From positions 25,175,456-25,239,455 of the forward strand of contig CM029380.1 of the NCBI GenBank assembly GCA_017165825.1: a stretch of DNA of 64,000 nucleotides, written 5' to 3'. The notes below the pieces were generated by a model, which saw nothing but the letters and a program-made list of their open reading frames with translations, did no database searches and was not told the DNA's origin. Origin of the DNA: Hepsetus odoe (lineage: Eukaryota; Chordata; Actinopteri; Characiformes; Hepsetidae). Made by a program: the position numbers and the translations under genes. Shown in pieces: positions 51,599 to 63,374 of this stretch; position 1 is the stretch's first letter; each line of letters opens with the position of its first letter.

Positions 51599-52391
51599 TG
51601 TTCTCAGATTTTTGTTTTTCTGCTGATGGCTGGTCTGAAGACATTTTGGAAAAGAGGTAAAAATGTACGGGACCCTGCAGCGGCTCTGTGTATTTATGCT
51701 AATGAGTGGAATAAGTGGAAAACTACAGAACATAAGATCTGAAGACTGAGACCATGGCTTTAAATGCGGAAAATGTTTAAACTTTAACTGTGTTTCATTC
51801 ATGTTCGGAGGTTGATTTATGATGTTGACTCTCCTGATGTTCAGAAGGAGGGCGAGGAGCAGAGTTTCTGAAACAAATGAGGGAAAAAGGGAAATCTGAA
51901 TGGGACAGACAGGCTGGCTGGTCTTGTCATCAGAGCTGAATGGTGGGCATTGTGCACTCAAGGTGGCATGATAAATGAGGCTGGAGGCTGATCTGTGCCC
52001 ACTGGACTGCCAGGCTGTGGCTCGCTGACAGCCCGGCCGGCTGCCGAAATCTCCCTGAATGAAGCTTTTTAAGGATCGGTTGGCTCTCGTCTGTCAGACC
52101 CCCGTACCTTCAGCGCCTTCAGACCTTTATTGTTCCTGAAGGCCTGGGAGAGAATAAATAAGATCTCAGGTCTTCATCTCAATATTTTGGAACCCGAGGA
52201 GCTGTGCACGAGTGGAAGGTGAAAGAAATGCGTGTTTTAGACCTAATTTCCATATCTAAAGGTGAAATTCTATCAATTTTTCTCATTTCTTTCCTAATTT
52301 TGGTCAAAAAAACTCTAAGCTGGGATACTTTCTAGTGGTGAACGGAAGCAGACGTCCCAAATCTGTGTATTTTCTGATGTCCAGTGAAGCT

Positions 52392-52478
52392 CCATGTGTC
52401 TCCTTGTGTCTCTGAGTGTCTCTGAGTGTCTCTGTGTGTCTCTGAGTGTCTCTGAGTGTCTCTGAGTGTCTCTGTGGG
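52392..52478. repeat. 10-base tandem repeat (TCTCTGAGTG)n
   Basis: GTGTCTCTGA / GTGTCTCTGT units are repeated about eight times. Confidence 0.9.
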
Positions 52479-52497
52479 ACGGTGATGATGGTAAAAT

Positions 52498-52640
52498 AGT
52501 CCATCTGAACTAAATCTCTGTTCTTCGTGTCCCTCCACCATGAACGGGTTCAGTTTTAGTCCAGAATCTTCTCCAAACTAAAACACCGTCTCAGACACCA
52601 GACAGCGTCTCCACCAGCAGCTCATGTCTGTGCTGGACAT
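52498..52640. repeat. Inverted-repeat arm, partner of 41490-41620
   Basis: CCATCTGAACTAAATCTCTG, TTCTTCGTGTCCCTCCACCA, AGAATCTTCTCCAAACTAAA and GCGTCTCCACCAGCAGCTCA are the reverse complement of the partner. 52640-53620 holds nothing I can name. Confidence 0.85.
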
Positions 52641-53624
52641 TCAGACGTCCGGTTCTATTCACACACACTGGGGACGGTTTTCAGACCAAAGGACTGAAGG
52701 ACTCTGAAGGACTTTGTCTACCTCTCAGCTGTAATTATGTAGAAAATAAGAATATTCACTGTTAGAATATTTCATATCTTGAATGCAGACTGCCGTCGGT
52801 GCCAGCCTCATTTGGCTGATCTCTGATAAGGAGGACCTCCACTTGGTGGGACAGTCTCTTGGCTTATCTCGGTTGATTTAAACCTTGTCTGGAGGGGTCA
52901 CATTACAATGCTCCATTGTGAAGAGCCTGAGAGCGTAGAAATATGTGATATAGGCTGGATTTTCTCTGGAGCAGCACTCAGATCTGCACTCCGGCAGTCA
53001 GAAAGGACTTCTGTCTGGAGTCTGATGTTTAGCAGAATTATTTTTACATAACATTCCAACAAGAGGTCACACAGTTCATTAAAGGGCCAACATCCTACAC
53101 AAATTGAGCGGATAGAGAGATGTGGGAAAAGCCTCCATGGAAATACACTGAGGCTGTTCTCAGGTTTGTTGGGAGGGTTTGTATAGAAATATGTTCAAAC
53201 CAACAAGCTTTAGAGAAAACCTGTAGCCTCAGGCTTTGAAGTGAAAGAGTGGAATTATCCAGGCTCTTGTTATGGTCAGCTTTCAAAGCTTTCGCTATTT
53301 ACTCTTAACAAACGAGGGCTGATAGCAGTTAGCTTCTGCTGGCTAGATGTGTGTTGTCACATCTACAGAGAAGCCGTCATAAATACTGAAGAATCTGATC
53401 CTGGATCAGTCCTGTTCTATGAACAGCAGCCCTGTATTCCAGGAGAAGACATAAAGAAACAACTCGCCTAAGAGACTGCAGGCTGTGCTGAAGAATAACG
53501 GTGGTCACAGTGAGTACTGACTTTCTTTTTGTGTTTAGACTGGATTCACATGTGAGTTTGTTCTGAAATCACTAAACTACTGTCTCACTTTCATACAGGA
53601 TAGACAGAAATGAGGAGCTTGAGG

Positions 53625-54060
53625 ATCTTGGGGACCATCCGGCACGGGCTGCCCGAATCAAATTCAAGTCCCTGACGCCAACTACAGAGTGCTATCGAGA
53701 TCTTCTCCTAGCTGTTTAAGCTCAATCATGCAGGCTTTTACTCCTTCTTGTTCGTTACGTTCTCCAAAAGATTGTCGTCTGGCATTGTCATCCCTTGACA
53801 GTCTCCATCCAGAATGTTCTCTTTCTTGGTTCCCTGATGGTGGAATGAGCTTCCAATCACTGCCAGAACAGGGACGTCCTTCTCGATCTTCAAGAAGCTC
53901 TTGTCGACCCATCTCTTTTGAGAACACCTCCTCTCCTAACACCTCAAACAATCAATGTATGAACTGTACCTTTTATACACTGTTTACATTTTTTATTATA
54001 TTTGATGTTATTTCACTTTAAGTGGCATTTAATATTACTGTGTCTTATTCCACTCCAGCC
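53625..54060 (+). pseudogene. LINE (L2/CR1-like) ORF2 C-terminal remnant
   Basis: In the + strand, with frame changes, one reads LTPTTECYRDLLLA, VVWHCHPLTVSIQNVLFLGS and WWNELPITARTGTSFSIFKK then LLSTHLF at a stop. WNELP..R...S...FK..L is the signature end of LINE ORF2 in this clade. The reverse transcriptase core is absent. Confidence 0.75.
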
Positions 54061-54319
54061 TAAACGTAAATGTCAGTCTGCTGAGCATCAGGTTTGGCTG
54101 TTGGAAGGAAAGAGTAAGATCTGTATTCAAATTAGAGTAAAGCTTTGAGTCTGCACTTCCTTTTTGTGTTATTAAAAACAGCAACAAAGAGTGTTCTGAC
54201 TGTACACACCAACCACAATGAAATAAATTAATCACTTCTTCTCACGGGCCCTGATGTGGTCTGGGTGGAAAGTTTTGACACTACTTTAGTACAGGCTGGC
54301 TGGTCGTATTTGACAAACA

Positions 54320-54530
54320 GGGCAGCAGTGGCCTAGTGTGTGAGCAAGATCACAAGGTTGTGGGTTTGAATCCCGGACCAGCAGGTTGCCCTGGGGTTCC
54401 CTTGAGCAAGGTACAGTACCCATTGCTGCTCCCTGGGTGCTTGATAGGGGCCCCCTGGCTGGATAGTGTGTGTAGGAGTGCTGTGCTGTGTTTCACAATG
54501 ACAAGTTGTAAATTTTACTTTCACTTCTAA
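54320..54530 (+). mobile_element. tRNA-headed SINE, family A, nearly full length
   Basis: GGGCAGCAGTGGCCTAGTGT head, B-box-like GGGTTTGAATCCC (54361-54373), GCAGGTTGCCCTGGGGTTCC, AAGGTACAGTACCCATTGCT and an ACAATGACAAGTTGTAAATT tail. 54530-55020 has nothing recognised. Confidence 0.83.
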
Positions 54531-55019
54531 AAACTACTGAAAGTTAACAACCACTTGGCAGCAAATGGAAGATGGTCATTTTGAAGATAAGGTTCTGGAT
54601 AAGTAACTGATTTGAGATGACTCACAATTGCAATTACAACAAGGAAGATGGCTAGAACCTTTGATTCCTCACAGCTAACCTTACCTTATCATACCTTAGC
54701 TTTTGAACTCAGCTTCTACACTGTATTTACCAGCAGCACAGATACATCACATCTTTTGAACCAAATCCAGCCTGGTCTAACCTTCAGGTTCCTGCTGAGC
54801 TAATAGATAAGAGTGTCATATAGTGTCGGAAACCACATCAGCAAGTCTGTTAGAGATAATGAACACCAGCGCAAGTGTTATCAAGCTTGTTAATATCCTT
54901 CCTTGCACCACTTTTGGTCAGAACTGTGCAAGTTCAATCCGCCTTGTTGGAGATGTTCCTTTGTCTCGTCAGCTTTTTTAAGGTAGATCAAACCTTTCTG
55001 ATCACCCATTACCCATTTA

Positions 55020-55205
55020 AATACAGTTCTGTGCAGAGGTCTTGAGTCTGGCCCTCAAATGATGCTTCCAGATGTTTCTATATCTGAGCAGCTTCAGAGG
55101 CAGAAAATGCTTCAGGAAGTGGATTATCACAAAAAGGAGGGAAAATTCAGACACCAAACCTGCTTCAGATGCACTTGAGGAAAGAAAACAGTTGTTAGGC
55201 TTCCA
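55020..55205. repeat. Interspersed fish repeat fragment
   Basis: TACAGTTCTGTGCAGAGGTC then TTGAGTC, followed by CAGAGGCAGAAAATGCTTCA, GGATTATCACAAAAAGGAGG and ACACCAAACCTGCTTCAGAT. From memory this order of phrases occurs in a widespread non-autonomous fish element. No coding part. Confidence 0.5.
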
Positions 55206-55396
55206 GCCAAATTATCACTTTTAAAATGTGATAGGTGGAGCCACTTCTGCATTTTATGGGGAAGTTCAAGAAATGGCTTCTAAAAATGCACACACACACA
55301 CTTCACACACTTCTTCGCTTAGTTGCCCCAAAGTGACACCAATGTGCCAAAAGAAAGCCGAAGAGAAGAGCCTGCTGTGGCTTTTTTTGAAGGAAC

Positions 55397-55402
55397 TTTA
55401 TT
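55397..55402 (-). terminator. Candidate poly(A) signal of b3gnt7
   Basis: AATAAA on the - strand lies 1.07 kb beyond the stop codon at 56476. It is one of several AT-rich options, so the 3' end is tentative. Confidence 0.35.
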
Positions 55403-56475
55403 TACCAATACCAGTTTCCACATTCTTGTCGATTTCAATATTTTCATTCATTTCAAGTCATTCTCTCCCTAAACAGTTTGCATGAAGAAGGTGCATATTT
55501 TAAAGGAACGTTAAATATTATTACACCCCCCACCCCCCACCCCCGTACCAGCAGTCCTTTGTTTCACAGTCGCTAAAGTACAACCTCAAGTATCAGATTA
55601 TAAACCTCTTATCGCTGCTCTCTCACGTTTTCCTGTTCTATTGGAAGTACGTGTCGATGCTCAGACAAGTCTCACGACGTATTCATCCTTTCGTAGCTCG
55701 ACTTGAGGTCTGAAACTGTGGCAGTGATGACAGAACGCACTGCCGTAAACATTCGCCCGGGCTTCCAAACCAAATGAGTGAGGTAGAGACACTTTTGTCC
55801 TGTTCCAAAGCATGTTATAGCCTTCATTTCTTATTTTTTTGCACAAATTAGTACTCTTCGGAAGCCCATTGCCATCAGGCAGATGGAAAATAAAAAGTCA
55901 AAAATGTAAAAGCAATGACTTATATTGACTTAATATCTGTTAATAATGAGCTTTTCTAAAAAAAAAAAAAACTTGATTTAGTATCTTATTATATATTATT
56001 TTGTATATAGATCATTATTTTGAGATATTAAGTCAATTTTTCTGAAAGTCAAAAGTGTAAAAAATAAGTCAATATTTTAAGATGACTCAAAAAAGTTTGG
56101 AGATAATCAGCTAAAAGAAAAAGTTACAGCAAAAAAAAAAAAAGACAAAAGAAAAGCAGATCATTTTTTCAGACATTAAGCAGTTTTGCGAAAACGAGTG
56201 ATTATTTTGAGATAAGTCCTGACTTACTGCCGCCAGAAAGAGAAGGAAAGTCTCTCCTAAATGTGTTTCTCCAGGGTTCTCAGTGACGGCAACGTTAGCA
56301 GCATCAGTTCATTTCAGTAAAACATTTCACACTCCCATAAATAACCACACATTTGGCCCCGACCCATCGTTCCCATCCTACAGTACAGGAGTTCTCCTCA
56401 AAACAGGAGCATGTTTTAACAGAACAGCTCAAAAGGCCTCCAGAGTTCTCCTCCATCTAATCACCTAGCCTGGTG

Positions 56476-57703
56476 CTATAAATACTCCACTTTATGGGCA
56501 CAAACAAGGTCGCTGTTGACCAGTCTCCACATGGCCAGAAGGTCCCGAGGGAGGAGTTTATGTACCACTATCATGCTCTTAAAGAAACATGGTTCCTTGT
56601 TCAACTTGCTGTTTTTGTTCTTCACCAGCCCAAAAGTCTTAAAGGCATTATGTCGTATGGGTGTCACTTGGAGAACTTCCAAGCACATTCCCAGGAAAAC
56701 GTCATCGATGGGGTACAACTCCAGCATCTCTGAGGCCAAGAAGAGCTTCCGAGCAAGCGGCCCATCCATCAGAAATCCACCTCCTCCAGCATAGGGGGGG
56801 TAGTAGGTCTTATTGTACAAGGCTTGTGGAATGTAGTACTTGTTGTCCTTCTTCCGGATGGGCTTGGCCTTGAAGAGAACGTCTCCAGCAAACAGGTTTT
56901 TCACATTCACACTTTCCTCCAGGTATTCCAAGATGTTGTGTACACTAACAAACACGTCATCGTCGCCTTTGAAGATGTAACGGACATTCCCGCAGTATGT
57001 GGTGAACCATTTCAGAAAGTGTGTCTCCTTCAGAGTGAGGTTGAAGAAACTATCCATGAAGTCCCACTGCAGGATGTCCCCGTAGATGTAGTCCTCATAT
57101 TCAAGAAGCTTCTGGTGGTTGGCCCTTTCTCCCTCAACGGATGAAGTGCCTAGAAGGAAGAGGGTCTTGACCTTCTTGCCGTTTACCACCTGCTCTTTTC
57201 CCCACGTTTGCCTGATTACCTCCCTGCGATCATGTTGGGAGATGACCGATTTGATGACCATCAGCAGATGGACATCACTTGAGCACTTTTCGGGGTGGTT
57301 CATCAGCATCGGGAAGTATCGGCAGTGCCTGTAAAGAAGGAACTGCTTGAAGTTTTCCTCCAAGCCTGCGAACCAGTCCGTGGAAGTGAAGTTCAGGTTG
57401 GCGCTGCAGTTGGAGCTGGTGATGTCCCAGGTTTTGGCAACTCGGTCCAATGTTACCGGTGGTTCCTCCGTGCTGGCTTCAGCCTTTTTCTGCTCTTGCT
57501 TCCAGAATCTGTTGGGGCTTTGGTAAAACTCCTTCTTCTGCACGTCTCTCGTGAGCAGGGTCTCCATCCGTGGCTGCCGATTGATCTGAAACTGATCTTC
57601 GGTGCTGTCGGTTCCTCTCTGGAATATAGTCAGAGTCACCACGGCCAGGAAGAACATCAGACAAACCGTCTTGTACACTCGCCAACGGTCCCTGGTGTTC
57701 ATC
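56476..57703 (-). CDS. b3gnt7: UDP-GlcNAc:betaGal beta-1,3-N-acetylglucosaminyltransferase 7
   Basis: A type II Golgi enzyme that adds GlcNAc in beta-1,3 linkage to galactose, extending polylactosamine (in mammals, on keratan sulfate and related chains). It has 408 residues from the ATG at 57702, or 409 if an extra Met is formed across the splice. Seen: a short basic cytoplasmic end (NTRDRWRVYK), a membrane segment (TVCLMFFLAVVTLTIF, about 11-27), a stem, NCS, NFT and NLT glycosylation sites, then glycosyltransferase family 31 motifs: RREVIRQTWG, YGDILQWDFMDSFFNLTLKE, the metal-binding FKGDDDVFVS (about 245), YAGGGGFLMDG and ELYPIDDVFLGMCLE (about 332). LYRHCRYFPML.NHPEKC and NKEPCFF point to B3GNT7 rather than B3GNT2-5. 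The coding exon starts one base before ATG after an acceptor CATCAG|, so ATGs further upstream (57720) are intronic. Confidence 0.94.
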
Positions 57704-58069
57704 CTGATGGAAACGAGCAAAGAAATGAAATTAACAAAGATCTCAAATACATTTAATAATCAGACGAGTAAGGGATACAACTAGATACACAGGTTCTAAA
57801 GAAAACATCCATTTTAGTAAACAAGAACTGAATTTAATAGAATGTGGAAATATTATATTTCACTTCTGTTTTTCTCCAATGTGTTCAACAAATAACTGAA
57901 TAGAAATAAACAGAAGATTGCAGATAAGCGGATTTTGTGCAGCGTTTGCTGATTAGTGTGCGATAATTTATCAAATGGCATTGTAACGTTAAAATAATAT
58001 GAATTAACAACAAGCTTTATTTATAAAGAGCCTTTCAATCACACTTTCTACCCGGGGAGCAGAAAAAAA

Positions 58070-58800
58070 AATCAGATAACCGAAGCGGAGGAGAGAGCAG
58101 AGAGAGTGAAGGAAATCCGAGAGATGGTGAGGAGCGAGGCCTTGAGGTACTTTAAATATAAAGAGGCGTATTTTGAACGGAATATGTTATTGAACAGGAA
58201 GTCAGTGAAGGTGATGGAGGACAGGAGTGATGATCGTTTAGTGTGGGTCAGAACTCCAGCAGCTGGATTCTGGATAAAGTGGAGACGAGTTATACATTTA
58301 GCTGGCAGACCAATGAACAAAGCGCTGCAATAGTTGAGCCTCGAAGAAACAAATGCATGGATAAGCATTTCTGCATCTGTGCAAAAAGACGCGCAAAAAC
58401 GCTAGGACATGGAGTTGACGTGGTCTTCAGAGGTTAGAGTGGAAACAGAGATAAAAACAAAGCTGCGTACGGCGAGTGATGGTTTAATAAGAGCACCACT
58501 GATGAACAAGTTAAGGTTTCTGTAAGAGGAAGAGTAGGATTTAGAACCAGTTAATATGAAATTAGACTGAGCTATATTAGGTTTCAGGAAGTTGGCGTTC
58601 ATCCAAAGCTTAAGGTCTTGAATGAAGGTGGAGAGGGAAGTTGGAGGACGGTAGTAGGGGGCTTTAAACTGATATAGGTTTGGGTGTCGTCGGCATAGCA
58701 ATGAAAATTGAGACCAAACTGGCAGACGATTTGCCCCGTTAATGAAAAAGAGGAGTGGTCCAAGAACGGATCCCTGTGGAACACCACAGGGTGTAAGTAA
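58070..58800 (-). pseudogene. Decayed LINE reverse transcriptase in the b3gnt7 intron
   Basis: On the - strand, in shifting frames: VVFHRDPFLDHSSFSLTGQI (from GVPQGSVLGPLLFSLYI), NFHCYADDTQTYISLKPP (the catalytic YADD box) and LIHAFVSSRLNYCSALFIGL then PAKCITRLHFIQNPAAGVLT. This is the RT core of an L2/CR1-like LINE broken by indels and stops. It lies in the same orientation as b3gnt7. Confidence 0.82.
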
Positions 58801-59184
58801 CAGAAGCCAAGAAGTATTTATGCGTAGAAATAGAGATGTGCTGCCGAGACATTGGAGTAAAGGAAGACTGCAATCTTACAGGGAGTTCTTCCCCTTTTGG
58901 AGAAGAAAAAACTGTAGTAGGGAAGCAGTTGTAGATGGAGCTGATTTTAGTTTTAAAGAAGTGAAAGAACCAGTCCCATAACTGAAGAACTACTCTGTCT
59001 AGCAGCAGGAGTCTGGGTAATCTTAATGATGGAGCAGAGTGATCTAGGTGTGCAGGTAGCTCTACAGATTAGAGAGGAGGTTTGATAGGAGGTATGATGC
59101 TCGAGACTCGTTCAAGGCAGATTTGTATTTCTGGAAAAGGTCCGAACAGGTTGCGAGTGAACACTTAGATCAGGTTTTAAGGGG

Positions 59185-59400
59185 GGCAGCAGAGTCGTAG
59201 TGCTTAGGGACGAGGCCCCAGGGTCAGATGTCCATGGGTTTGAATCCCAGACCAGCAGGTTGCCATGAGGAAACCCTTGAGCAAGATACCGTCCCCATCA
59301 CTGCTCCCCAGGCACTTTCACTAGCTGCCCCCTGCTGCACGAAATGTGTGGGTCAAATGCAGAGGTGTAATTTTGAGCGTTTAGGACAGAAGAATCTCAA
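59185..59400 (+). mobile_element. tRNA-headed SINE, family A
   Basis: GGGGCAGCAGAGTCGTAGTG head, B-box-like GGGTTTGAATCCC (59236-59248), AGCAGGTTGCCATGAGGAAA, AAGATACCGTCCCCATCACT, TAGCTGCCCCCTGCTGCACG and GGGTCAAATGCAGAGGTGTA. The far tail is lost. 59400-60630 is AT-rich intron without recognised features. Confidence 0.83.
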
Positions 59401-60635
59401 CAGGGATCCGCACTGTTTACAGCTCTTCAGATGTGCGTGTGATAAATGATCATCTGAAGTTCTAATGTGTCCGGATATGATGGTAATGATACGGTGCAGA
59501 TAGATCTCAAGCAGTTCTGAGCTAACACACTCATGGAAGTGATCATTCTATCAGATTTATTCAATAATCATTTACGAAAGTACATTCAATGACAAAAAGC
59601 AAGACACTTTAACTGAAGAACTCTTAACAACCATGACTTGCAAACTGGCTCTGATTCCGCGTCCTCGAGTCGAGTCACTCTTTAATACGAGAGGAAACAC
59701 TTCTGATTCCATACTTCTGGTTGAACAGAACGAACTGTAAACACATTAAAGAGCCTTTTCTACATGAGCCTTCAGTATTAAGACCAAAAATGGGGCGTTA
59801 AACTGGGATCAGATTTTTAAGGAAATGAGCCAAAAATATGGTAAACCGATAAAAAACAGAAGTACATAAATACAAAATCAATTAAAACGTACATTTATTT
59901 AAGTTAACTTGCACACTAACAATAATATTAATGTTATTAGATTCTACTAATGTTCTTTCACATAACACACAACAACAATTTCAACATCAAAAATCAATAT
60001 ATAAAAATAAAATAGATTTATTTTAAAAAGCGGAATAAGAAACTAGATTTATTATGAGTGTTAGTGTTGGAGAGGAAATTTGCCTGAACAGGTTGAATTT
60101 TTAGCAGGAAACAGAATTTGCAGTAAAGTTTGAGATTGGGTGTAACAAGTTGCTACATTTATTCAATTATTTCAGTAAAATTTTACAAAACTTTTTCAAG
60201 AATACATTTTAGCTTAATACATTTTGAACATGTAAAAAATATTGTTACATTTTGTGACAAAATAACCAGCTTCACTATTTTATACAGTTCGGTTCCATAG
60301 AAAGAGCAGGTTCTGGAAGCTGGCGGTGAAAGAACATTTCGTCAAGCAGAAATGTTTCATAAAGTCATTCTTTTCTTTTTTCTAAAAGAACACTAAGGAG
60401 GTTTCCTAACGATTCACAGAGACTTTTATCCAAACCGCTCACTTATTTCAGGTTTAGGCATCAGTCTTAAAGCTGAACTAGGAGGCTGAAGCTCATGAAC
60501 AATTGAAAAAGGTTCCAATTGTTCTAGACTTGGATTAAGGGCTCTAGGAAATCCCTTTAACCCCAATAGACCTAAAAAATTCAAAATAATGAGAAATAAA
60601 AGTTTCTTTAGAAGAAGAAAAGATTCTGTACTTAC

Positions 60636-60775
60636 ATTCTGAGGCTGTTGGGATCTCCCTCTATCTCTCTCTCCCTCTCTCTGTCTTTCTCTCTCTCTTT
60701 CTCTCTCCCTCTCTCTGTCTTTCTCTCTCTCTCTCTTTTTCTCTCTGTGTGCCTCTGTCTCTCTGTCTTTCTCTC
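60636..60775 (-). other. b3gnt7: Predicted b3gnt7 5' exon (mostly 5' UTR)
   Basis: The donor CTCAGAAT|GTAAGTA at 60636/60635 is near perfect. Joined to the acceptor before 57703 it yields CAGAAT|GATGAAC, so an ATG is created across the junction just before the exon 2 ATG. Upstream is a 130-base (AG)n-rich leader (CT on the + strand, 60655-60785). The transcription start is inferred from a TTAAATA box at 60804-60810 (- strand). Confidence 0.5.
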
Positions 60776-60785
60776 TCTCTCTGGT
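60655..60785. repeat. (CT)n / (GA)n low-complexity tract
   Basis: CTCTCTCTCC and CTGTCTTTCTCTCT phrases repeat, including a near-exact duplication of about 45 bases. Confidence 0.92.
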
Positions 60786-60803
60786 CTGTTGGCAGTGGGA
60801 ATC

Positions 60804-60828
60804 TATTTAAGCTTGGGATGTCCCGCCC
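60804..60828 (-). promoter_or_regulatory. b3gnt7 promoter candidate
   Basis: On the - strand, GGGCGGG (60822-60828, GC box) lies 11 bases upstream of TTAAATA (60804-60810, TATA-like), which is about 30 bases from the inferred start and followed by the GA-rich leader. Confidence 0.4.
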
Positions 60829-60829
60829 A

Positions 60830-61238
60830 TCAGAGGAGGGGGCTTTAGATCACACCTCCACTCCAGCTCTTAAAGGAGCTCAGTGTTCATTCACATGCAC
60901 AGCTCAGCCTCGCTGATCCCACCTCCCACCTCCTGGTCCACCAGCAGGCTGTGGAACATCTCAGACACACCTGATAACATTCATCCACCTGGAGAAACAG
61001 ACCTGCTCCAGACCACAGCATCGGTTTGTTTGTTAGTATACTATTTAATAGGAAGTGATCTGACGTCTCTTCATCTAAAGAATAAGTTCTTTAATGTCGT
61101 TCTGACATTGTTTATATTTTCTGCTGAAAAGTCCTTGAAACATCGTCTTAAAACTTCATTGTATTTTACAGAGGAGTGTGTGAGGAGTATATAGATGAGC
61201 ATATAACAACAACAACAACAACAATAATAACAACAACA

Positions 61239-61270
<32 letters not shown>

Positions 61271-62980
61271 GTATATATTTTATATAGCTCTCTCTCTACC
61301 AGTGTTTAATACTGTCTCATTCTGTCAAATACTGTCTCACATTGTCTCATTTTAAAGTCCAAAACAGTCTCACACTGTCTCTTCCTAATGTCTAAAACTC
61401 ATATTATCTATTATGTAATACTGTCTCATGCCATCTCATTCTAAGCTCACACTGTCTCACAAGGTCTCACACTGTCTCACCTTGTCTTCTTCAATGTATT
61501 ATTACAAACTTGAAAAATATAATATTTATAAGAACTGTGTTTATCAAGATCCGTTTGGGAAAAGTAATACAAAACATCAAATTTGAAAAGAGAAAGAAAA
61601 AGAAAATATTTTATATATATATAAGATACAAAACAAGGAACATTTTTAATTAGAGGCTACAATTAAACATGTACCGTATGGAGCGGAAGCGCTCGTGCTT
61701 CACTGTGTTTGGAAGATTCGAAAACGTATTTGGATCTTTATTTAGGTTCTTTCTTCCCATCCCAAACTGTATGATGAAGAACACACACATGAACGTGTCT
61801 GCGTGTGAAAAACGGGAACGGGAGATTTTTCATGTTATATGAATCTGAATGCAGATTATATAATCAGGGAAGTGTGTGAGGGCTGAGATGAGTATAATCC
61901 AGGGTTTAGTGTGGTTTCAATGCTGCGTCAGGGTTTTACTGCATTGTTTCTAATGCCTGTGCTCTTAATGGACCTCCAGCACTTAAGCACTTAAAAAAAA
62001 AAACACTTCCTGGAAAGAGACTTTAAAGAGTCCATATCATCCAGAATCCCTTTGGATCAAAGTGGTCGATGTGGAGCGCAAACATCATAATGTGTAACAA
62101 TCCGCTTCAGAATGAAAGAGTGGGAGTGTTTGATGTTTCATCAAAATAACATTCATGTTTCTCCCTTCATTGAAACTTTATTTGAATTTTATTTTATTTT
62201 ATAGCTTTATTGCTGCTTCCCTCTGATTTTGGAAAAATCAGCGTCCACTAAAGGACCAAATGTAAGTGTCATGTCAGTCTATTCAGCCTGGAGCATTTTA
62301 GCCCCGCCCATCCATTCTATTGGTAGGACATTTTTGAGCAAGGACCAATCCAGGGCAACCAATCAGAACAGTATGAACATAAAAATTACAGTGGACATTA
62401 ATCAGCCTTAAAGGCACAGTCTCTGTGTTTCACTGATGTTTAACGTGGACACTGAAAATGTCTTTACGGACCAAGACAGAGAGACTCGTCAATCAGGTCA
62501 ATCTGGTCGAACACCACTAGTCAGAATCAGCAAAGGACACATGTGGACATGAGTCACCATGATTGGTCAGCAAATTTCAGAACTATGGTCCACCTGGTTC
62601 CTTGACCTCTAACCTTACACTGTTCTAAACCTACAAGTCTGCTCCACCTTAATGAAGAGCTGGAGGAGGATGAGTGGATGAAGAGAGGTTTAAGAGACAA
62701 AAGATTTGGTTGACTGTTGATGTGATGTCAGCCTCATATCTCCAGTTCTAGAGTAAGAAGGCCAAATTCAGGTCCCAGAACACATCTGGAGCAGTGGGGG
62801 AGGTGCTACATTAGTTTTAGTTTAGATGTTTGATCTACATGGCGGAGTGATTACAGATGTTACAGTGTAATTCATACAGAAAGGACTCCAGGTTAATAGT
62901 TCATGCACACACCGAGCTGAGGCTGGAAAACTCCTGAACAGTCTGGGAAAAGAAAAGGACAGAAAAACAGGAATTATTCA
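60830..62980. other. Intergenic DNA with simple repeats
   Basis: AAC/AAT triplets lie at 61206-61270. A degenerate ACTGTCTCAC/ATTGTCTCAT repeat lies at 61300-61495. No gene or named element was recognised. The open frames here have no family features. Confidence 0.6.
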
Positions 62981-63137
62981 ATCTTCAGACTTTATCTGTG
63001 TTCCCAAATCCCTTCTTCCTTTCCTTCTCCATCCATTTCCTGGCGCACTCGAGCCATCCTCCTCCGGCCATGTGCATCCTGCTTTATGGGGCAATGTCCC
63101 CCCCTCCCCCGAGATCAATGCACTGTTTTTACCCCAT

Positions 63138-63155
63138 AACACACACACACACTCA

Positions 63156-63222
<67 letters not shown>
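63138..63222. repeat. (CA)n microsatellite
   Basis: About 38 CA units with two CACTCA interruptions near the left end, followed by AGAAAGAAAG. Confidence 0.96.
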
Positions 63223-63229
<7 letters not shown>

Positions 63230-63374
63230 GAAAATAACGTTTGGCCACATTTCACCCTTATCCAAAATATTGTTGATCAAAGCAGGCTTCATGATTTTTT
63301 TAGATACTTTTATCCAAAGTGAAGAACAGTGAGTGAGAGCTGAGTGATTACTTTGGCCTAAACAGTGGAATAAA

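Noticed and set aside
57718..57720. ATG at 57720 as the b3gnt7 start
   Set aside because: It lies upstream of a good splice acceptor (CATCAG at 57704) and the six extra residues are not needed; joined to a 5' exon they are intronic.
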